NCBI RefSeq assembly: GCF_028682635.1
Contig: NZ_JANHLK010000016.1
Location: 88,989-152,988 of the forward strand
Length of the DNA: 64,000 bases
Origin: Pseudomonas putida
GTDB lineage: Bacteria; Pseudomonadota; Gammaproteobacteria; Pseudomonadales; Pseudomonadaceae
Reading direction: 5' to 3'
A program made the translations under genes and the position numbers. The stretch's first letter is position 1. Each line of letters starts with the position of its first letter. The notes under the pieces were generated by a model. It was given only the letters and a program-made list of their open reading frames with translations, did no database searches and had not been told where the DNA came from. This document shows positions 59,547 to 64,000 of the stretch, piece after piece.

Positions 59547-60833
59547 TCAGGCTTCTCCGAACAATATCCATTTGATATTTTCCTCTTCGACGATCACTCG
59601 GTCGGCGAGCAAGAAGCGGCTGTGGTGCCTTTGGATTTTTACTGTTGGCAGGATTTCGCCCTTCTCGAAACGGCGAATTTGTGCACCTTCGAGGCGCGAG
59701 AAAAACTGGTTACCTATATCGGCTTTCCAGTAGCCAGGTTGCGGGCAGGCTTGGCCGCTGTTGCAGGTCGGCCTGGGGGAAGTAGCCTGGATGAAGCCGG
59801 GAGAATCCGGCAGCGGTCGGCCGGTGGCAGGATCGAGGGCTTTGGCCTTGGCCAAATTAAGAATCAGCGCTTCACTGGGTTTTTCTGGTGGGATGTTTGC
59901 CAGGCGTTCTTCCAGCCATTGCAGCTTGCCGTCCCAGGCGGGCAACTCGGCGGGTGGCAGCGGGACGATCTCGTTGATCTCGGGGACTTTGGGATTGGCG
60001 TAGGAGTAGTCCGAGAGGATTTTCCAGATTTTTTTGTAGCGATCGGCGCGTTCGAGGTCTTCTTGTTGGCCCAGGTAGTACAGCCGATCATCCGGCTCCG
60101 GACCACGGAAGCCCTCGGTCAAAAAAGAAGCCGAAGTACTATCACCGGCAGCTGCCCCAAGTTGGAATGCTTCGAGTGCCTCTTGAAAATGCCCATCTAT
60201 CGACAAATCAACACCGAGTGCTCCTGCAGCTTTACCGTTTCCTTGCTCCCCAGCACAACGGCGCATTAGCCGGGCAACGTCCGGGGCAATGTTGATCGGC
60301 GCTAACTTGTCGGCGATATATGTCTGGCCTTGTGCATTCCCTTGATCGGCGGACTTGCGGTAGTAACGCAACGCCATTTCGTGATCCTGCTGCAACCCGG
60401 CCGAACCATGCTGCAGAAAAATGCCGACAAAGTAATATCCCGCTCCCACGCCCGCGTCGATCAGTTGCTCACTCATGCGCAAATGCTCTTCACCACGGAG
60501 TTTGAAGAAACCGCGCATCGCACCGTTCTGCAGATTGATATTGGCCTTGTAGTGTCCGTTCTCACTGGCGATGCGGTATAGACGTTCGATCTCTCCATCG
60601 ACAGTCTTGTCCTGTTTGAGTTGGTTATTCTTTTGCAACCAGCGCGCGTAGCGGAATAGCACATCGGCCTCCGCGGGAGCCTCAGGTATCTGCTCGTGCA
60701 CACAGTTAAAAGCCATCCTGGCCTTGGCTTCAGTTAAAGGGTTCAAGGGCATTTTCTCGGTCGAAGAAGAAGGAGGGTTACTGGTGTCGCAGGCAACCAG
60801 CAGCAGGCATGAAAGCAAATAGAGCCGTCGCAT
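59547..60833 (-). CDS. Sel1-repeat/DUF6396 lipoprotein, probable immunity protein of the phospholipase effector
   Basis: 428-aa lipoprotein. Signal with lipobox LLLVAC (Cys 15), followed by Asp at +2, which in enterobacteria retains lipoproteins in the inner membrane. Tetratricopeptide-like Sel1 repeats lie at about 85-240 (GYYFVGIFLQHGSAGLQQDHEMALRYYRKSADQGNAQGQTYIADKL), and a C-terminal DUF6396-like region from about 250 (YSYANPKVPEINEIVPLPPAELPAWDGKLQWLEERLA). Its ATG shares one base with the phospholipase stop. In P. aeruginosa the Tli5 immunity lipoproteins next to the PldA/PldB effectors have this type of architecture. Inferred role: neutralises the toxin in the periplasm. Confidence 0.85.
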   Translation of the reverse strand: MRRLYLLSCLLLVACDTSNPPSSSTEKMPLNPLTEAKARMAFNCVHEQIPEAPAEADVLFRYARWLQKNNQLKQDKTVDGEIERLYRIASENGHYKANINLQNGAMRGFFKLRGEEHLRMSEQLIDAGVGAGYYFVGIFLQHGSAGLQQDHEMALRYYRKSADQGNAQGQTYIADKLAPINIAPDVARLMRRCAGEQGNGKAAGALGVDLSIDGHFQEALEAFQLGAAAGDSTSASFLTEGFRGPEPDDRLYYLGQQEDLERADRYKKIWKILSDYSYANPKVPEINEIVPLPPAELPAWDGKLQWLEERLANIPPEKPSEALILNLAKAKALDPATGRPLPDSPGFIQATSPRPTCNSGQACPQPGYWKADIGNQFFSRLEGAQIRRFEKGEILPTVKIQRHHSRFLLADRVIVEEENIKWILFGEA

Positions 60834-62737
60834 CAGTCGAGATCCGACAGGTCGGATTTGCCGAAATAGAACTCGACGAGGGGGGCGTAGGGAGTCAATT
60901 CTTTGGATTGAAGACCTTTATTTCGATTGATGATGTCTTGCCAGGCTTTGAATGCCTCCTGTGGGTCATCCTGCGCACCCTTTTTATCCGTATGCATCTC
61001 CCACAACCGTCGCCGCAACCCCTGCGTCACACTTGCCCACTCATGCGCAATATTCAGCTCGCTATCCACCTGCATGCTGCGGGTATTGATGTTGGCCGAG
61101 CCGTGGGTGGTAAACACGTCGTCGACGATCATCAACTTGGAGTGGATGTACACCGGCATCCAGTCCTTGCCCGCTGGTGAGTCGGGGGCCACCAGTGAGC
61201 ACACGTGAACTTTCAGGCCGGAGAGTTCCGGAAGCTGAGAAAATGTTTCACTCTCGATTGCCTCGATTTGGCGCGCGAGTTCGGCTTTGCGCCAATCGTT
61301 GTGCCAGGCCTTGCTCCGCTTATCCTCCTTGGCCTTGTCGCTGAGATCGGTTCCGCCCAATGCGTCGGTGAGATTCGTCAGCGTGATCAGGGCATGCCGT
61401 TCAATACGTTCGCTAAGACCGGATTCCTGTGCGGCAGCTTCAGCTTTTGCCTTTTCAATACGCCGTAACTTGGTGATTGCAGGCATGGTATGGCCACGCC
61501 CGAGGCTTTCGAGCATGCGCTGGGTGTTTACAGTGCCGGAGCCTATGCCACCTTCACTGGCATTGGTGATCACAAACAGGTGCAAGTGCCCATGAATGGC
61601 GGGGTCGCGCCCGGCCTTGGTCTGGCCGGCGGCGACGGCCTTGATCAATTCGGCCAGGGGCGGCCATCGGAAATACTGGTTTTCGATGTAGATGAACTGG
61701 GTCGCGTTGTTGACGGCTTGCAGGTAAAGCTTCTCGATATCGCGTTTACTCTCCTGGGCCTGGGTGCACAGGATCTGTGCGATTTGGCGGGTAGCTTGCG
61801 GGGTGCATTGCAGTAGCGGCCCCACTTGCATGGCTTGGCGTGAGTCGAGCAAATTCTCGCCGGTTTCCTTGCGCCAGGCGCTGGCAAAGTTGTGGTGCAG
61901 GTGTTCCAGGATCGGTCCGCTGACCTGACTTGAAATGTCCTGCCGTGGAGTATCGCCTCGCGGACCCTTGTTGGGGGCGGGCTTGGTGTTCTTGTCACGG
62001 TTCAGTGCCGAATGGTCATCGGTGTCCCAGTACTCGTCGAGCATGTTGTGACCCATCACGAAACCAACGGCACGGTCTGGCAGTTCATAATCAACGAGGA
62101 CGGTTTTTTGATGATGGGTCGCTGTTGCCGTCAGGACGAATTGCGTGGTGGCACTGATCTTCGGGTCGAGACTTTTGTACATCGCCTGATGGGCTATTTC
62201 AGCCCTTTCAAACACGCTGAAACCGCGACTGACGAACACTGGAGTGCTGCGAGCTGCCACATGCGCCGCGGCTATGCTGTCGGCAAGCGAACAGTTGGCA
62301 AACCACTGGCGGTCATAAGCGTATTGTTCATCCGTGGAGGGTTGCATCTCCCGATCGTAGTATCGGAATGGGCCTTTTCCGGGCAGGTTGGCTTCTCCGG
62401 CTTTGCCTGCCGTATTGAATGGCATCTCCCAACCGAGTATCCGGACCTTGACGCCTTCCCGAGCCATGGCCATCAGTAATTCACCGATGCGCGGCGATAT
62501 GCCGTCGCGAATGAAATACATCGACGGCTGAAACCCCCAACAGGTGATGTCGATAGTTGCCTTGGCCTTTGAAATGGCCAGGTGCACAGCCCGAAACGTT
62601 TCTTCCCCATTGATCAACGGCTGGTAAGTTGCCATCGCGGGAGGGTATTCGGTATTGCGCACATACCAGGGCGGAGTACAGGTCACCTCTTGGGTATGCT
62701 GGAGTGCGACCGGTGTCACGATCTCGTATTGGCTCAT
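60833..62737 (-). CDS. tle5: Phospholipase D-type T6SS effector (Tle5-like)
   Basis: 634-aa PLD-superfamily protein with both catalytic motifs: HQKTVLVD (209-216) and HSKLMIVD (532-539), the latter followed by GSANINTRSM. YIENQYF (350-356) is also typical. No signal peptide, as expected for cargo carried by the T6SS spike. Its ATG overlaps the vgrG stop by 4 bp and its stop overlaps the immunity gene start by 1 bp. By analogy with PldA/PldB it would cleave phospholipids in target-cell membranes. All key residues are present, so it should be active. Confidence 0.9.
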   Translation of the reverse strand: MSQYEIVTPVALQHTQEVTCTPPWYVRNTEYPPAMATYQPLINGEETFRAVHLAISKAKATIDITCWGFQPSMYFIRDGISPRIGELLMAMAREGVKVRILGWEMPFNTAGKAGEANLPGKGPFRYYDREMQPSTDEQYAYDRQWFANCSLADSIAAAHVAARSTPVFVSRGFSVFERAEIAHQAMYKSLDPKISATTQFVLTATATHHQKTVLVDYELPDRAVGFVMGHNMLDEYWDTDDHSALNRDKNTKPAPNKGPRGDTPRQDISSQVSGPILEHLHHNFASAWRKETGENLLDSRQAMQVGPLLQCTPQATRQIAQILCTQAQESKRDIEKLYLQAVNNATQFIYIENQYFRWPPLAELIKAVAAGQTKAGRDPAIHGHLHLFVITNASEGGIGSGTVNTQRMLESLGRGHTMPAITKLRRIEKAKAEAAAQESGLSERIERHALITLTNLTDALGGTDLSDKAKEDKRSKAWHNDWRKAELARQIEAIESETFSQLPELSGLKVHVCSLVAPDSPAGKDWMPVYIHSKLMIVDDVFTTHGSANINTRSMQVDSELNIAHEWASVTQGLRRRLWEMHTDKKGAQDDPQEAFKAWQDIINRNKGLQSKELTPYAPLVEFYFGKSDLSDLD

Positions 62738-64000
62738 TGTGTTTTCCCTTCCTGCTCTTTGATTCCTTCCATCACCGAGGCATACAGGCCTCGGTGATCC
62801 GTGTGCGATGTGGGTTGGCTTACCTCGTCGTGGATTCGAGAGGGGTGGTTGTGCAATCCGCGATTAGCCAGGTGCGCCTGATCGGAATTGCGGTAATCGG
62901 TAGGAACCGGGATCTGGTAGGTCACACCGTTAGCCATGACCAACCGGTAGCCGCGTGTCACGACCTGATGATCGATCAGGATTTGCCCGGAAGCGTCCAG
63001 CACGCCTTGTTTGAGTTCGGCACCGTCGGCGTAAAGCGTGTAGGGCATACCCGCCCAGACACGGCGGGTGGCATTGGGGGTTTGCGCTACGTTGAATCGC
63101 AGCGTTTGTTTTGACAGGCTTTGCAGGTAATCCGGATGCGTAGCGGTCATGCTGGCCGGGCCGCTAAAGGCGAATTGCGCGGCCTTGACCTTGTGGTCGC
63201 CCGCCGTCCCCGATTCGATGCCGCTCGCATCCAGGGTGAGATAGCTGCCGCCGCCATTCAGATTGATTTTTTTCTTGGCGGTGATGCGGATTTCGTCTTC
63301 GGTGCTGGTGATGTCCAAGCCAAGACGGGCGACTAGCTCCAGCGCATCGTTTTGCGCCTGGACACTTACCGGGCCCTGGTTGGCAATCAGCTTCATCCCC
63401 AGCTTGCGCACGAACAGGCTAAATCCCTGGCCCACACCCATGAACAAGCGCTTGACCACGCTGATGTCGGCATGGCCTCCGGCGTTGAGCATCAGGTTGT
63501 CCTGCGCCGCCAGTTGCAGGTGTTTGCCACTGCTCAAGGCGATGCCTTGGGGCGCGCTGAGCAGGACCACCTGGGCCTGCAGTGCGTCGATTTGTTCGCG
63601 CAAAAAGGCCAGTTGCGCCTGTACATCGGCAGGCTCGGCGTGAGCCGCCTGGGCATCGCTGGACAGGCCTTGCAGTTGCTCGCCTGCCTGCTGCAGACGC
63701 TCGAGGGCGGGGCTCATCTCCAGCACCTGACCTTGGGCCTTGGCCTGCTCATCGGCACTGATGAACAAGCCTTTGCCTGCCCGGATGGCGCCGTGCCCAT
63801 CCGTGCGCAACTCAAATCCTTCGCCACGTTTCTGTTTCTTGGTATCCACCAGATGCCCCAGGTTCAGCTGGCTCTTGCCACTGTGCTCGGTACTGAGCTT
63901 GACGTGCTCCTCGCCGCGGTTGTCCTCCATGCGCAGTTTGTTGTTCGCCGGAGTGCGCAGCACGTTGCGCTTGTAGTTGCGCAAGGTCACGTGGTCCGGG
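62734..64000 (-). CDS. vgrG: VgrG-type T6SS spike protein (5' end missing)
   Basis: The C-terminal 421 codons of a VgrG protein; the start lies beyond the right edge. The visible part opens with the gp5-like region DHVTLRNYKRNVLRTPANNKLRMEDNRGEEHVKLSTEH, continues with a helical DUF2345 part (about 90-150, ALERLQQAGEQLQGL) and the repeated beta-helix strands (GKHLQLAAQDNLMLNAGGHADISVVKRLF...VSVQAQNDALELVARLGLDITST...IRITAKKKINLNGGGSYLTLDASGIESGT). A C-terminal extension of about 130 residues follows (from about 290: RRVWAGMPYTLYADGAELKQGVLDASGQ), probably the docking region for the phospholipase encoded directly downstream. Confidence 0.93.
   Translation of the reverse strand, partial: PDHVTLRNYKRNVLRTPANNKLRMEDNRGEEHVKLSTEHSGKSQLNLGHLVDTKKQKRGEGFELRTDGHGAIRAGKGLFISADEQAKAQGQVLEMSPALERLQQAGEQLQGLSSDAQAAHAEPADVQAQLAFLREQIDALQAQVVLLSAPQGIALSSGKHLQLAAQDNLMLNAGGHADISVVKRLFMGVGQGFSLFVRKLGMKLIANQGPVSVQAQNDALELVARLGLDITSTEDEIRITAKKKINLNGGGSYLTLDASGIESGTAGDHKVKAAQFAFSGPASMTATHPDYLQSLSKQTLRFNVAQTPNATRRVWAGMPYTLYADGAELKQGVLDASGQILIDHQVVTRGYRLVMANGVTYQIPVPTDYRNSDQAHLANRGLHNHPSRIHDEVSQPTSHTDHRGLYASVMEGIKEQEGKTQ

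Overview
The window looks like chromosomal DNA of a fluorescent Pseudomonas (P. fluorescens group). The grounds are the high-GC coding sequence, the many copies of the Pseudomonas-type REP palindrome (core GTAGGAGCTGGCTTGCCAGC and its variants), and family choices typical of that genus: single-chain nitrate reductase/flavoprotein fusion, DUF2790 protein, the TctCBA transporter, KatG and RlhA. No plasmid, phage or IS element is visible. One tRNA-Gln(TTG) is present.

Layout. 1-2.1 kb: a mechanosensitive-channel gene cut by the left edge. 2.2-6.6 kb: a heavy-metal-type two-component system, a DUF2790 exported protein, an exported alpha/beta hydrolase and a DUF6644/DUF6152 pair; two sequences matching the CopR/CinR box lie about 100 bp upstream of the DUF2790 and hydrolase genes. 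6.8-9.7 kb: tripartite tricarboxylate transporter tctCBA. 9.9-13.3 kb: a LysR regulator divergent from a PuuB-like FAD oxidase and a polyamine-type binding protein. 13.3-14.8 kb: a 13-copy, 112-bp REP array, followed by a deletion scar that joins the 3' ends of two dead genes. 15.4-18.7 kb: a single-chain adenylation/carrier/membrane-acyltransferase protein and a RidA paralogue. 18.9-23.3 kb: rlhA and katG, convergent. 23.6-24.6 kb: an 8-copy, 126-bp REP array. 24.6-28.9 kb: assimilatory nitrate reductase with a sigma-54 promoter, an ANTAR-type hexaloop hairpin and a leader terminator. 29-34.1 kb: amidase, HIT protein, metallophosphoesterase, lldD and two small genes. 34.25-35.1 kb: an 8-copy, 113-bp REP array. 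35.1-38.8 kb: NUDIX and GNAT pair, MBL-fold hydrolase, diguanylate cyclase. 38.8-45 kb: a complete D-erythronate-type tetronate pathway (transporter, denD, otnK, otnC, otnI) with a divergent GntR regulator. 45-46.6 kb: a 13-copy, 124-bp REP array. 46.6-48.7 kb: a TonB-dependent receptor. 49-54.6 kb: gamma-glutamylamide-synthetase-like enzyme, aldehyde dehydrogenase, iron alcohol dehydrogenase and permease. 54.8-58.8 kb: GFA protein, a short REP array, SBF-type symporter, tRNA-Gln and a metabolite:H+ symporter. 59-64 kb: a type VI secretion cargo operon read leftwards (vgrG, phospholipase D effector, Sel1-type immunity lipoprotein, then a frameshifted small gene), cut by the right edge.

How parts work together. 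The tetronate genes encode uptake, oxidation, isomerisation, phosphorylation and decarboxylation to dihydroxyacetone phosphate. The T6SS genes overlap by 4 bp and 1 bp, which ties spike, toxin and antidote into one transcript. The nitrate reductase leader combines nitrogen-limitation control (sigma-54) with a nitrate-responsive antitermination signal. The most unusual items are the adenylation-carrier-acyltransferase fusion, the deletion scar at the edge of a REP array, the frameshifted gene behind the T6SS immunity gene, and the set of REP arrays whose repeat lengths differ between arrays but are nearly invariant within each one.
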